From Mesorhizobium sp. WSM4311 (GTDB lineage Bacteria > Pseudomonadota > Alphaproteobacteria > Rhizobiales > Rhizobiaceae): a DNA stretch of 64,000 bases. Shown here in pieces: positions 23,843-35,142 of this stretch (positions are counted from its first letter, which is position 1; each line of letters begins with the position of its first letter). The notes under the pieces were generated by a model. The model had not been told where the DNA came from and searched no databases. It worked only from the letters and a program-made list of their open reading frames with translations. The position numbers were made by a program, and so were the translations under genes. The stretch lies in NCBI RefSeq assembly GCF_002295115.1, contig NZ_NSFV01000009.1, forward strand, positions 231,033-295,032, in the 5' to 3' direction.

Positions 23843-25242
23843 CAGGCGGCTCCTTTGGCAGGCACGAAGATCGCCATGACGATGCCGAGCTTGCGCCAGA
23901 CGGTGAAGGACAGCGCGCCGGCCTCGAAGATCATGGCGAAGGCGGTGGCCATGGCGGCGCCCCACAGGCCGAAATGCGGGATCAGCACCACGTTGAGGCC
24001 GATGTTGAAGGCCAGTGTCATGGCATAGACGGCGGCGCAGATGTTCTGGTTGCCGCTCATGGTGAGCAGGCTTTCGCAAGGGCCGACAGCGGCGCGCGCC
24101 ACGACGCCGAAGACGAGCAGGAACAGCAGCGGATAGCCCGACGTGAATTCGGGGCCGAACAGCACCAGCATGGGTTTGCCCAGCGCCAGCACCAGCAGCG
24201 CCATCAGCAGCGAGGGCCAGAAGGTCCACGACACCGTCTCGCGGGCAAAGACGGCAAGCTTTTCCGGCTCGCCATGGGTGAATTGCGCATAGCGCTGGGC
24301 GACACCGGCCTTGACGGCGAAATAGACGAAATGCACCAGAGCCAGCGTCTTGACCGTGGCGAAATAGACGGCGACGTCGTTGGGATCCATATAGGCGCCG
24401 ACCATCAGCACGTCGGCATTGGTGAGCAGGAAGAAGAAGCTTTCGACCAGGAAGATCGGCAGCGAGACGATGAACCATTGCGCGAAATGCACCTTCATCG
24501 GCCCGGCCGGGATCTGCCTTTCCATGCGGTGCGTGACGCCGACCAGCTGGGCGAGCGTGGTAACATAGGTGGCGCCGATCGAGGCGAAGATCGCCGTCCT
24601 GGCATCGGCCGCGTAGCCGGCGAACAGCATCAGCGCCATGAACAGCAGGATCAGCACCGGCCGTATCAGATAGGTCGGCGACAGGGCAAACAGCGCCCAG
24701 CTGTTCGCCCTGGCCTGGCCCTGCAACAGATCCGACAGCGCGATCATCGGCAAGCAGATGACGCCGAGGATGAAGGGGATCACGTAATAGTTTTCGATCC
24801 AGGGCGCCGCCAGCCAGACGCCGAGCGCGCCGAGCCCGGCAATGATGGTGGAGGCGATCAGCACGAACAGGCGGCTGGCCACGACGATGCCGCGCAGTTC
24901 ATCCATCAGGCCGCGCTCGCGGTATTCGGGGATGAAGCGAATGACCGAGGTGTGGAAGCCGAGGCAGGCGAGGTTGCCGACGATCACCATCGTCACCCAG
25001 ACCAGCACGAAGATGCCGTATTCGAACGAGCCCATCCAGCGCGCCATCAGCACCTGGCTGATGAAGGCGATGACGGCGCTGACGATGCGGATGGAGAAGG
25101 CGATGACCGACATGCGGCCGGCCTCGCCACGCTCATCGGCGGTGAACAGCACGGCGTCGATGCGGCCAAGCAACGGCCCGACGCGCAGCGCCAAACGCTG
25201 CGGCAAGAACCGCCCGGCAGTCGTGGCCGCGGAAAAGCGCAC
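23842..25242 (-). CDS. Wzx-like oligosaccharide flippase (MOP superfamily)
   Basis: A 466-residue polytopic protein with about 12 to 14 hydrophobic helices. The N-terminal IRIVSAVIAFISQVLMARWMG and the FGPEFTSGYPLLFLL segment late in the protein are typical of polysaccharide-synthase/Wzx transporters of the MOP superfamily. It should flip a lipid-linked sugar across the inner membrane. It is the first gene of the coupled minus-strand set flippase-GNAT-creatininase-propeller; no glycosyltransferase gene is present in the window. ATG 25242 gives an N-terminal extension of about 45 residues before the first helix; MSVIAFSIRIV (near 25113) is an alternative start. Confidence 0.87.
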   Translation of the reverse strand: MRFSAATTAGRFLPQRLALRVGPLLGRIDAVLFTADERGEAGRMSVIAFSIRIVSAVIAFISQVLMARWMGSFEYGIFVLVWVTMVIVGNLACLGFHTSVIRFIPEYRERGLMDELRGIVVASRLFVLIASTIIAGLGALGVWLAAPWIENYYVIPFILGVICLPMIALSDLLQGQARANSWALFALSPTYLIRPVLILLFMALMLFAGYAADARTAIFASIGATYVTTLAQLVGVTHRMERQIPAGPMKVHFAQWFIVSLPIFLVESFFFLLTNADVLMVGAYMDPNDVAVYFATVKTLALVHFVYFAVKAGVAQRYAQFTHGEPEKLAVFARETVSWTFWPSLLMALLVLALGKPMLVLFGPEFTSGYPLLFLLVFGVVARAAVGPCESLLTMSGNQNICAAVYAMTLAFNIGLNVVLIPHFGLWGAAMATAFAMIFEAGALSFTVWRKLGIVMAIFVPAKGAA

Positions 25243-25339
25243 CCCGATCTCTCTCCGTTTTCCGCCTCTTTTTCAGGCGTTGGTGTAGCGGAGACACATT
25301 AAGAAAACGTGGGTGGGCGTCCTTCGTCCCGTGAGCAGG

Positions 25340-25640
25340 AGAAGGTGCCGGCAGGCGGAAGAGGGGCAGCGCCGGCTTCGAGAATTTCTGCTGATGCGGG
25401 AAGTTCGGGAAGAATTATCTACGAACGCACCGGGCTTTGCCGGGCCCGGAATGTCATCTCATCAATTGGAGATTTGGGCTAATCACGGAGCTCAGCGCCG
25501 CCCCTCATCCGCCCTTCGGGCACCCGGCCCTTCGCTATCGCTCCGGGCGTTCGTCGTTCGAAAAGCCAAGCAATTGGCTTTTCGTCCGCTGCGCGGACCA
25601 CGCCTCACCCCCGGATAGTGACGGGGAGAAGGAAGAGCGC
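25340..25640. repeat. Mosaic intergenic repeat region between flippase and secA
   Basis: This gene-free stretch (25243-25644) holds an imperfect inverted repeat, GGTGCCGGCAGGCGGAAGAG (from 25344) against the complement of CCCCTCATCCGCCCTTCGGG (from 25501). Inside the right part is a perfect 11-bp hairpin, CGAAAAGCCAA-GCAA-TTGGCTTTTCG (25559-25584), with a GNRA-type loop, followed by TCCGC/GCGGA. I see no convincing coding frame. It probably derives from multi-copy rhizobial mosaic elements. Confidence 0.65.
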
Positions 25641-25644
25641 GTCC

Positions 25645-28377
<2,733 letters not shown>

Positions 28378-28639
28378 CCAATGGTCCTTTCGATAGAATT
28401 CTCAATCTTGAGACAGGCGCCGGCCGGCCCCATCAAATCCGCGTGATCGCACCGCCTGAATACGGGCAAACACAAAAAGCGCCCGGAAAACGGTTCTGGA
28501 CGCAAAGTCGTTGGACAGATAAGAGGGGGCTCAACTGATGTCAACGCCGCGCTGGCCCTGCCGGTCGCGCCAAATTCCGCCACAATCTGGCTGATCTGGA
28601 AGCCACCCCTCCTTACAATCCTCCACCGGAGTCATCCTT

Positions 28640-29551
28640 ATGCCCTTGTTGTTCCGCCGTGCGTCGCTTGCCAGCCTTGGCCTGGCCTTCGGCCTGTCGG
28701 CTCTTTGCCTGTCGCCCGTCATGGCGCAGGAGGCCGCTCCTGCTGCTCCGGCCGCACCCGCGGCGGCGCCGGTCGACCCCAATGCCGTGGTCGCCACCGT
28801 CAATGGCCAGCCCCTGACCGAAGCCGACCTGGTGCTTGCCGAGGGCGAGCTGTCGCAGCAGTTCGCGCAGCTGCCGCCCGAACAGCGCCGCGCGGCTGCC
28901 CTTTCGGCGGCCATCGAGATCCGCGTCATGGCCGCCAAGGCCGTTACCGACGGCCTCGACAAGGATCCCGACTTCCAGCGCCGCATGGCCTTCCTGCAGC
29001 AGCGCGCGCTGCATGGCGAGATGGTCGAGAAGGGCGTCGTCAACAAGGTCACCGACGCCGAGATCCGCGCCCGCTACGACCAGGAAATCGCCAACACGCC
29101 GCCGGTCAACGAGGTGCATGCCCGTCACATCCTCGTGAAGACGAAGGAAGAGGCCGAGGCGATCATCAAGCAGCTCGACGGCGGCGGCGATTTCCAGAAG
29201 CTCGCCAACGAGCACACCAGCGATCCATCGGGCAAGTCCAATGGCGGCGATCTCGGCTGGTTCGGACCCGGCCAGATGGTGCCGGAGTTCGACAAGGCGG
29301 CCCTCGCGCTCGAGGTCGGCAAATATACCGAGCAGCCCGTGCAGACGCAGTTCGGCTGGCATGTCATCAAGCTCGAGGACAAGCGCGCCAAGCAGCCGCC
29401 GGCCTTCGACGACGTCAAGGACCAGGCCAAGCAGGCAGTCATCCGCGACAAGTATTTCGCGCTGGTCAAGTCGCTGCGCGCCGGCGCCAAGGTCGAGATC
29501 CCCGACGCCAAGCTGAAGCAGGCCGTCGACACAATGGAAGCCGGCAAGTAA
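28640..29551 (+). CDS. Periplasmic peptidyl-prolyl isomerase (parvulin/PpiC)
   Basis: A 303-residue exported foldase. A signal peptide (SLASLGLAFGLSALCLSPVMAQ) is followed by an Ala/Pro-rich linker, a SurA-like N-terminal region (VVATVNGQPLTEADL) and a rotamase domain from about residue 150 (VHARHILVKTKEEAEAI, then NGGDLGWFGPGQMVPEF and GWHVIKLEDKR). It should assist outer-membrane or periplasmic protein folding. ATG 28640 follows a GGAG ribosome-binding site by 8 bases. It is divergent from secA and ends in a strong intrinsic terminator at 29572-29606. Confidence 0.94.
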   Translation: MPLLFRRASLASLGLAFGLSALCLSPVMAQEAAPAAPAAPAAAPVDPNAVVATVNGQPLTEADLVLAEGELSQQFAQLPPEQRRAAALSAAIEIRVMAAKAVTDGLDKDPDFQRRMAFLQQRALHGEMVEKGVVNKVTDAEIRARYDQEIANTPPVNEVHARHILVKTKEEAEAIIKQLDGGGDFQKLANEHTSDPSGKSNGGDLGWFGPGQMVPEFDKAALALEVGKYTEQPVQTQFGWHVIKLEDKRAKQPPAFDDVKDQAKQAVIRDKYFALVKSLRAGAKVEIPDAKLKQAVDTMEAGK

Positions 29552-29571
29552 GCCTGATTGAGTTTCAAAAG

Positions 29572-29606
29572 GGCGCGGCAGCCAAGGGTTGCCGCGCCTT
29601 TTTTTT
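29572..29606 (+). terminator. Rho-independent terminator of the parvulin gene
   Basis: A perfect 9-bp stem (GGCGCGGCA, 29572-29580; TGCCGCGCC, 29590-29598) with a 9-base loop is followed by eight T residues. It separates the parvulin gene from the convergent TetR gene. Confidence 0.92.
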
Positions 29607-29619
29607 GACCGGCATACCG

Positions 29620-30216
29620 CTATCTGCCGGCTGCTATGCCTTGCAGGAGATAGCGGACCATCTTGCGTATCGTTGCCTCGGGCTCGTCGAGCCGGTTGGT
29701 CAGGAGATGCCGCCAGGCGTAGGAAGCGATGAGATCGGCGACCACGCCCGCATCGATATCGCCGGCGATCTCGCCCCGCGCCTTGGCGCGCTCGATGATC
29801 TGGCCAGTGTGGGTGCGACGCGCTCCGGCATAGCCGGCCAGGGCGGCCGCCGCGGTTTCATCCGACTGTGCCTCGGCGATCAGCGACTTGAAAACATTGC
29901 CCGACGATGTCTCGCGCCAGTGCGTGAACAGATTGACCAGGAAGCCGACGAGATCCTCCTCCAGGCTTCCCGTATCGGGAATGTCGACGCGCTTCTGGCG
30001 CTGGTAGACTTCGAGCAGCAGTGCCGCCTTGCTCGGCCACCAGCGGTAGATGGTCGGCTTGCCGGCACGGGCGCGGCGCGCCACCGCCTCGATCGAGAAG
30101 CCGGCATAGCCGGCCTCGACCAGCACAGCTTCGGCAGCCTCCAGAATGGCTTCGGCGCTGTCGGGATTGCGCCTGGCGCCAATCGATTTGCGTGCCGGAT
30201 CGGCGATTTCGCCCAT
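29620..30216 (-). CDS. TetR family transcriptional regulator
   Basis: A 198-residue TetR-type repressor. The N-terminal helix-turn-helix (AILEAAEAVLVEAGYAGFSI, then RRARAGKPTIYRWWPSKAAL as landmarks) is complete, and the C-terminal ligand domain resembles TetR_C subgroup members with HWRETSSGNVF. ATG 30216 (MGEIADPARKS) follows GGAGG by 7 bases; the open frame continues upstream through the promoter region and is not coding there. It is divergent from an MFS exporter gene, and two tandem palindromes stand just upstream of that gene, so it probably represses it. Confidence 0.92.
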   Translation of the reverse strand: MGEIADPARKSIGARRNPDSAEAILEAAEAVLVEAGYAGFSIEAVARRARAGKPTIYRWWPSKAALLLEVYQRQKRVDIPDTGSLEEDLVGFLVNLFTHWRETSSGNVFKSLIAEAQSDETAAAALAGYAGARRTHTGQIIERAKARGEIAGDIDAGVVADLIASYAWRHLLTNRLDEPEATIRKMVRYLLQGIAAGR

Positions 30217-30422
30217 GAGCCGTTCCTCCTGAAGCGGTTGCGGGTCGGCTACGACAACCCAACTGCAACCGTTGCCTTCGCCCGCATTCGCCAGCTGGAG
30301 GCCGGCCATCCGGGAGCAAAAGCGGTCGTTTTCCTTGCAGCGTTCCTGCTGGCGCCAAATGAAGTCATTTGGCCGCAACATACGCTGACGCCAAGAGACG
30401 TTCATACATCATTGCTTGACGA

Positions 30423-30460
30423 AACGGAACGGTTCGTTCTATTCAACGAAACGTTTCGTT
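30423..30460. promoter_or_regulatory. Two tandem operators for the TetR repressor
   Basis: AACGAAACGTTTCGTT (30445-30460) is a perfect 16-bp palindrome. AACGGAACGGTTCGTT (30423-30438) is a second copy with one mismatched pair. Their centres are 22 bp apart, two helical turns, on the MFS side of the tetR-MFS divergent region. Binding would block MFS transcription. Confidence 0.8.
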
Positions 30461-30463
30461 CCG

Positions 30464-31693
30464 ATGGACATCACCATGACAACCATTATCGCATCCGGCT
30501 CCGCACCCGCCGAGACGACAATTTCGAGTTGGATCACCTTCTTGCTGGCTGCCGCCTGCGGGCTGATCGTCGCCAATATCTATTACGCACAGCCATTGAT
30601 TGGCCCGATCGGCGCCGAACTTGGCCTGCCCCCGCATGCGGCTGGCCTGATCGTTACGATGGCGCAGATTGGCTACGGGGTGGGCCTGCTGTTCATCGTG
30701 CCGCTTGGCGACCTCGTCGAGAACCGCAGGCTCGTGCTTGGCATACTCGCCGTTGCGACGCTGGCCTTGCTGGGCGCGGCGATTTCAACGCAGCCGGCGG
30801 CATTTCTGGCCGCGATGCTTTTTGTCGGCCTTGGCTCGGTCGCGGTGCAGACCCTTATCCCCTATGCGGCCCACCTGGCGCCGGAAGCCAGGCGTGGCCG
30901 CGTGGTCGGCAATGTCTCGGTGGGATTGTTGCTGGGCATAATGCTGTCACGGCCGTTTTCCTCCTTCATCACCGCGCTCTCGTCCTGGCATGTCGTCTAC
31001 TTCACCTCTTGCGCCGTCATGATCGTGCTGACCGTGGTGCTGCGGTTCGCGCTGCCCAGGCGCGTGCCGACGGCGCGTCTGAGCTACGGCGCGCTTTTGG
31101 CGTCCATGGTACAGATTGCGCGCTCGACACCGGTCCTGCGGCGGCGGGCTCTCTATCAGGCCTTCCTGTTCGCGGCCTTCAGCCTGTTCTGGACGACGAC
31201 GCCGCTGCTGCTGGCCGGACCCGATTTTGGCTTGACGCAGCGCGGCATAGGCCTGTTCGCTTTGGCGGGCGTCGCCGGCGCAATCGCCGCGCCGCTCGCC
31301 GGAAGGGTCGCCGACCGCGGATGGAGCCGCCCGGCGACAGCCTTTGCCATGCTGTGCGTCGCCGCCGCCTTTCTTGTAACCCATATCGCCCATAGCGGTT
31401 CGACGCTTTCGTTGGCGCTGCTGGTCGCCGCCGCCATCGTGCTCGACTTCGGCGTGCAGACCAACCTTGTCCTCGGCTATCGGGACCTGTTCGCGCTCGG
31501 CGCCGCGCATCGCAGCCGCCTGAACGGACTCTACATGGCGACGTTCTTCATCGCCGGCGCGATCGGCTCGGGCGTCGGCGGTTGGGCCTATGCGCAAGGC
31601 GGCTGGCCACTGGTGTCCTGGATCGGCCTGGCGCTGCCGGTTGCTGCACTGCTCAGTTTCGGCACCGAATTCATGTCGCGCCAAAGCCCGTGA
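30464..31693 (+). CDS. MFS transporter (TetR-controlled exporter)
   Basis: A protein of about 409 residues with 12 hydrophobic helices. The first repeat contains ANIYYAQPLIGPIGAELGL and the loop motif GDLVENRRLVLG between helices 2 and 3, as in the YnfM/NepI-like group of 12-helix antiporters. Substrate unknown; export of a toxic compound sensed by the divergent TetR protein is likely. Starts at ATG 30464 or ATG 30476 are both possible; neither has a clear ribosome-binding site because the operators end only four bases upstream. A TTG start at 30416 would overlap the operators and is unlikely. Confidence 0.88.
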   Translation: MDITMTTIIASGSAPAETTISSWITFLLAAACGLIVANIYYAQPLIGPIGAELGLPPHAAGLIVTMAQIGYGVGLLFIVPLGDLVENRRLVLGILAVATLALLGAAISTQPAAFLAAMLFVGLGSVAVQTLIPYAAHLAPEARRGRVVGNVSVGLLLGIMLSRPFSSFITALSSWHVVYFTSCAVMIVLTVVLRFALPRRVPTARLSYGALLASMVQIARSTPVLRRRALYQAFLFAAFSLFWTTTPLLLAGPDFGLTQRGIGLFALAGVAGAIAAPLAGRVADRGWSRPATAFAMLCVAAAFLVTHIAHSGSTLSLALLVAAAIVLDFGVQTNLVLGYRDLFALGAAHRSRLNGLYMATFFIAGAIGSGVGGWAYAQGGWPLVSWIGLALPVAALLSFGTEFMSRQSP

Positions 31694-31715
31694 ATTCGCG
31701 CCCCGGGTCAGCGCA

Positions 31716-32943
31716 TCATTGCGTCGCCTGCGAGGTTTCGGATTCGATGCGCCATCCCTCCACGGCCTTGACCAGCCCGAGCGTGACGCGCGCCTTGCCG
31801 GTCAGCCGTGCCGCCGACTTGTCCTTCGGCACGTAGTCGTAGCGCATGGCAAAGGCGGCGTCGGCGCGGTCCTCGCCATGCGGCGTGATCTCCAGGCTGC
31901 CGGGTTCCAGCCCGAGCGACCACGAGGACCACTGCGCGAACCAGTCGGTCTTCACCTTGACGATGGCATCGGCGTCGTAGCGTGTGCCGAAAATGGTGGC
32001 CGACGCGCCGTAGATCCGCTTGACCGTTTCAGCCATCGTCTTGGTGTCCGGCGTCAGATAATCCCGGCGCAGGAATTGTTCGATCGAAGTCTTGTCGTCA
32101 CCCACGGAGCGTTCAAGTGCAGCGACCTGTGGAGCCGGCGCCGGCTCGGCCGCCGGCTTGGGTTTCGGGGCAGGGCCTTCACCCGGGACGAATTCGAAGC
32201 GTTCGAGCAGCGAGCCCTGCTCCCAGGGGCGCTGGCCTTCGGGTTTGCGAAACGACGTCGCGGCGCACCGCGATCATCATGTCGTTGATGCTCTGGCCGG
32301 GCTCGGCGATGTGCCGCAACAGGGCGGCGGCAAAGGGCGAGTTGCGCCCGGTGCCGTCCATGGCGACCGCGCCCGGCGCCGTCGAGAAGGCGATGAAGGA
32401 GCCGCGCGTCGAATCGAACTGCGCCAGGCCGGCGAGCGCCGTCGCCGAGCGCGTGGTGGCGGCGCGGCTCATGCTGCGCGCAAACGGGTTGTTGCGGCAG
32501 GCATCGAGAAACACCAGGCTGACCGTGGTCTGCTGTTCCATGATGTCGAGGACTTCGTCGATCGGCACGGCTTCGAGCTGCAGTTTCACCGGCATGTCGA
32601 GCCTGGCGTCGACCGGCACGATGTAGTTGCGCCCGTCGACCTGCAGGCCGTGGCCGGCATAGTAGAAAAGCCCGACGCCCGCGCCTTGGAGCGCATCGGA
32701 GAATTCGCCGATGCTGCGTTCGAGCTCGCGCTTGCCGAGATCGTTGCCTTCGATGACCTCGAAACCGATGGAGCGCAGCTTGTCGGCGATGTCGAGCGCG
32801 TCGTTGACCGGATTGGCCAGCGTGCCGGCCTCGGCATAGGTGCCGTTGCCGATGACGAGAGCCACGCGCCGCGCCGGCTCAGCGTCGGCGCTCAGCAGCA
32901 ACAGTCCCAGAAATGCCCAAGCGAGGATCGCGAGCCTGCCCAT
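31716..32943 (-). pseudogene. Caspase-family (peptidase C14) protein, split by a frameshift
   Basis: The first frame (32943 to 32179) encodes a signal peptide (RLAILAWAFLGLLLL) and a complete caspase-like p20 domain with histidine in YYAGHGLQVDG and cysteine in FLDACRNNPF. After VVSQT, at about 32243-32252, the frame shifts to RRPAPLGAG and stops early. A second frame continues as KPEGQRPWEQGSLLERFEF, then a Pro/Ala linker and a C-terminal domain ending at 31716. Restoring about 8 lost bases (a repeat-mediated loss around GCA...GCA) would join the two into about 412 residues. The protease domain is intact, so a truncated product could still be active. A sequencing error is possible but would need to be 8 or an equivalent number of bases. 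Confidence 0.78.
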
Positions 32944-33110
32944 GGGCGCGATCATAGCGTCACAGGGCCCGGCGATGCCAACAGACTTGAAATGCAGGCT
33001 TAATCCGGCGTGGTTCGCCGCCCCGGCAGGCGCGGCGAAAACGCCCTTGCGCCCGCGCGCCGTATCGGGCAAACCGGCCTTCCCTTGCGATTTTCCCGCC
33101 CGAGGTCCCC

Positions 33111-34352
33111 ATGTCCACGACGATTTCGCCGCTCGCGCCGAAGAAGTACCCCAAGATGCCTGTCATTGAAGGGGTGCGCATCGCCACCGCCGAAGCGGGG
33201 ATAAAGTACAAGAACCGCACCGACCTGCTGGCCATGGTGTTCGATGCCGGCACCGCGGTCGCCGGCGTGTTCACCAGGTCGAAATGCCCCTCGGCGCCGG
33301 TCGATTTCTGCCGCCAGAACCTTGCCGCCGGCAAGGCGCGGGTGCTGGTCGTCAATTCCGGCAATGCCAACGCCTTCACCGGCAGGAAGGGCCGCGAATC
33401 CACCGCGCTGACCGGCGAGGCGGCGGCAAAGGCTGCCGGCTGCACGGCAGGGGAGGTCTTCCTGGCCTCGACCGGTGTCATCGGCGAGCCGCTCGACGCG
33501 ACCAAGTTCAGCCACCTGCTCGCCGGACTGGTCAGCGTTGGCAAGCCCGACCTGTGGACCGAGGCGGCGAAGGCCATCATGACCACGGACACCTATCCGA
33601 AAGTGGCGACGCAGACCGTCAAGCTTGGCGATACCGAGGTCACCATCAACGGCATCTCCAAGGGCGCCGGCATGATCGCGCCCGACATGGCGACGATGCT
33701 GTCCTTCATCGCCACCGACGCGCCGATCGCGGCCCCTGTGCTGCAGGATCTGCTGTCGCGCGGCACGGCCAAGACCTTCAACGCGGTGACCGTCGATAGC
33801 GACACCTCGACCAGCGACACGCTGCTGATCTTCGCCACCGGCAAGGCGGCGAAGCGCGGTGCGCCCGAAATCACCGACCCGAACGACGCACGGCTCGGTC
33901 AGTTCCGCCGGGCGCTCGGCAAGGTGCTGAAGTCGCTGGCGCTGCAGGTGGTGCGCGACGGCGAGGGCGCCCGCAAGCAGGTCGAAGTCACCGTCACTGG
34001 CGCGAAATCGGCCCGCTCGGCCAAGCGCATCGCGCTGTCGATCGCCAATTCGCCCCTGGTCAAGACGGCGGTCGCCGGAGAGGACGCCAATTGGGGCCGT
34101 GTCGTCATGGCCGTCGGCAAGGCCGGCGAGCCCGCCGACCGCGACCGGCTGTCGATCTGGTTCGGTGACAACCGGCTGGCGCATGAGGGCGAGCGCGATC
34201 CGGCCTATTCGGAAGAAGAGACCTCGGCCTACATGAAGCGCGACGATATCCGCATCCGTGCCGATATCGGCATTGGCCGCGGCAAGGCGACGGTGTGGAC
34301 CTGCGACCTCACCAAAGAATATGTCGCCATCAACGGCGATTATCGGAGCTGA
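33111..34352 (+). CDS. argJ: Bifunctional glutamate N-acetyltransferase/amino-acid acetyltransferase
   Basis: A 413-residue ArgJ of the arginine pathway, transferring acetyl from N-acetylornithine to glutamate and also making acetylglutamate from acetyl-CoA. The self-cleavage site is visible as GMIAPDMATMLSF, where the Thr of ATML becomes the N-terminal nucleophile of the beta chain. The oxyanion-hole region (STGVIGEPL) and the C-terminal DIGIGRGKATVWTCDLT are present. ATG 33111 gives MSTTISPLAPKKYPKMP. It overlaps the next GNAT gene by 4 bases. No other arg gene is nearby. Confidence 0.96.
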   Translation: MSTTISPLAPKKYPKMPVIEGVRIATAEAGIKYKNRTDLLAMVFDAGTAVAGVFTRSKCPSAPVDFCRQNLAAGKARVLVVNSGNANAFTGRKGRESTALTGEAAAKAAGCTAGEVFLASTGVIGEPLDATKFSHLLAGLVSVGKPDLWTEAAKAIMTTDTYPKVATQTVKLGDTEVTINGISKGAGMIAPDMATMLSFIATDAPIAAPVLQDLLSRGTAKTFNAVTVDSDTSTSDTLLIFATGKAAKRGAPEITDPNDARLGQFRRALGKVLKSLALQVVRDGEGARKQVEVTVTGAKSARSAKRIALSIANSPLVKTAVAGEDANWGRVVMAVGKAGEPADRDRLSIWFGDNRLAHEGERDPAYSEEETSAYMKRDDIRIRADIGIGRGKATVWTCDLTKEYVAINGDYRS

Positions 34353-35134
34353 TGGTTTTGGCTTCCAGGCATCCGGCAAGCATGCTTGCGATCGTGCGCC
34401 GCTACGAGGCGGCCGGCTTTCGCGCCTGGCCGGCGGCCGCCGTCCATTATGACGGCACCTGGGTGGTGCGGCTCACCGCCGGCCATCCGGCGAAGCGGTT
34501 GAATTCGGTCAACCCGCTCGATCCCGGCGACATCCAGCACATAGCCGACCGCATCGGCCGCGCCAGCCGCCGTTTCGACGCCTATGGCAGGCCGCTGACG
34601 TTCCGCATGTCGCCGCTGTCGGGTCCCGATCTTGCCGGCCATCTCGACAAGGAGGGCTGGAGCCGGTTCGACGAATCGCTGGTTATGCGGCTGCCGCTGG
34701 CCGACGCCCAGCTCGATGCCGCCATGGACCAGATTCCGCTCAAGGACATCAGCCGCTTCATCGGCGCGTCGCTCAAGGTCAGCGGCTCGGACGTTTCGCT
34801 GCGGCCCGGCCTGTCGGAGATCATCGGCGCCATCCAGCCCGAGGCCGGGCTGTTCGCACTGGAAGATGGGGCGGAGGCGCTGGCGACGTTGATCTGCGTG
34901 CATGACGGCGATCTCGCCGGCCTGTTCGAAGTCGCCACCGACAAGGCCGCGCGCAACAAGGGCCATGGCAGCAACCTGATCCGGTCGGCGCTGAAATGGG
35001 CACGGCTGCGCGGCGCGCGGGAAGCCTGGCTGCAGGTCGAGGCCGGCAATGTGCCGGCTCTGGCGCTCTATCGGTCGCTCGGCTTCGAGGAAGTCTATCG
35101 CTACCATTATCGCCGGCCGCCCGGTCATGAGTGA
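34352..35134 (+). CDS. GNAT family N-acetyltransferase
   Basis: A 260-residue protein with a C-terminal GNAT domain: the acetyl-CoA loop is KAARNKGHGSNLI (R/Q-x-x-G-x-G/A type) near residue 205, followed by EAWLQVEAGNVPALALYRSLGFEE, the classic motif B region. The N-terminal 130 residues are a separate, partly degenerate GNAT-like half. Substrate unknown. ATG 34352 overlaps the argJ stop (ATGA-type), so expression is coupled to argJ, and mutT follows within 10 bases. This argJ-GNAT-mutT set recurs in rhizobia. Confidence 0.9.
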   Translation: MVLASRHPASMLAIVRRYEAAGFRAWPAAAVHYDGTWVVRLTAGHPAKRLNSVNPLDPGDIQHIADRIGRASRRFDAYGRPLTFRMSPLSGPDLAGHLDKEGWSRFDESLVMRLPLADAQLDAAMDQIPLKDISRFIGASLKVSGSDVSLRPGLSEIIGAIQPEAGLFALEDGAEALATLICVHDGDLAGLFEVATDKAARNKGHGSNLIRSALKWARLRGAREAWLQVEAGNVPALALYRSLGFEEVYRYHYRRPPGHE

Positions 35135-35142
35135 AATTGGGC

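Noticed and set aside
22562..24478. Longer 638-codon version of the BcsL-type acyltransferase
   Set aside because: The extra N-terminal part is shadow of the flippase gene; the overlap with the flippase stop fixes the start at 23842.
29620..30405. TetR protein extended by 63 residues
   Set aside because: A GGAGG ribosome-binding site and the family N-terminus place the start at 30216; the extension covers the promoter region.
28705..31395. 896-codon plus-strand frame joining the parvulin gene, terminator and MFS gene
   Set aside because: It runs through a strong terminator and two genes in other frames; composition is Arg/Ala/Gly shadow.
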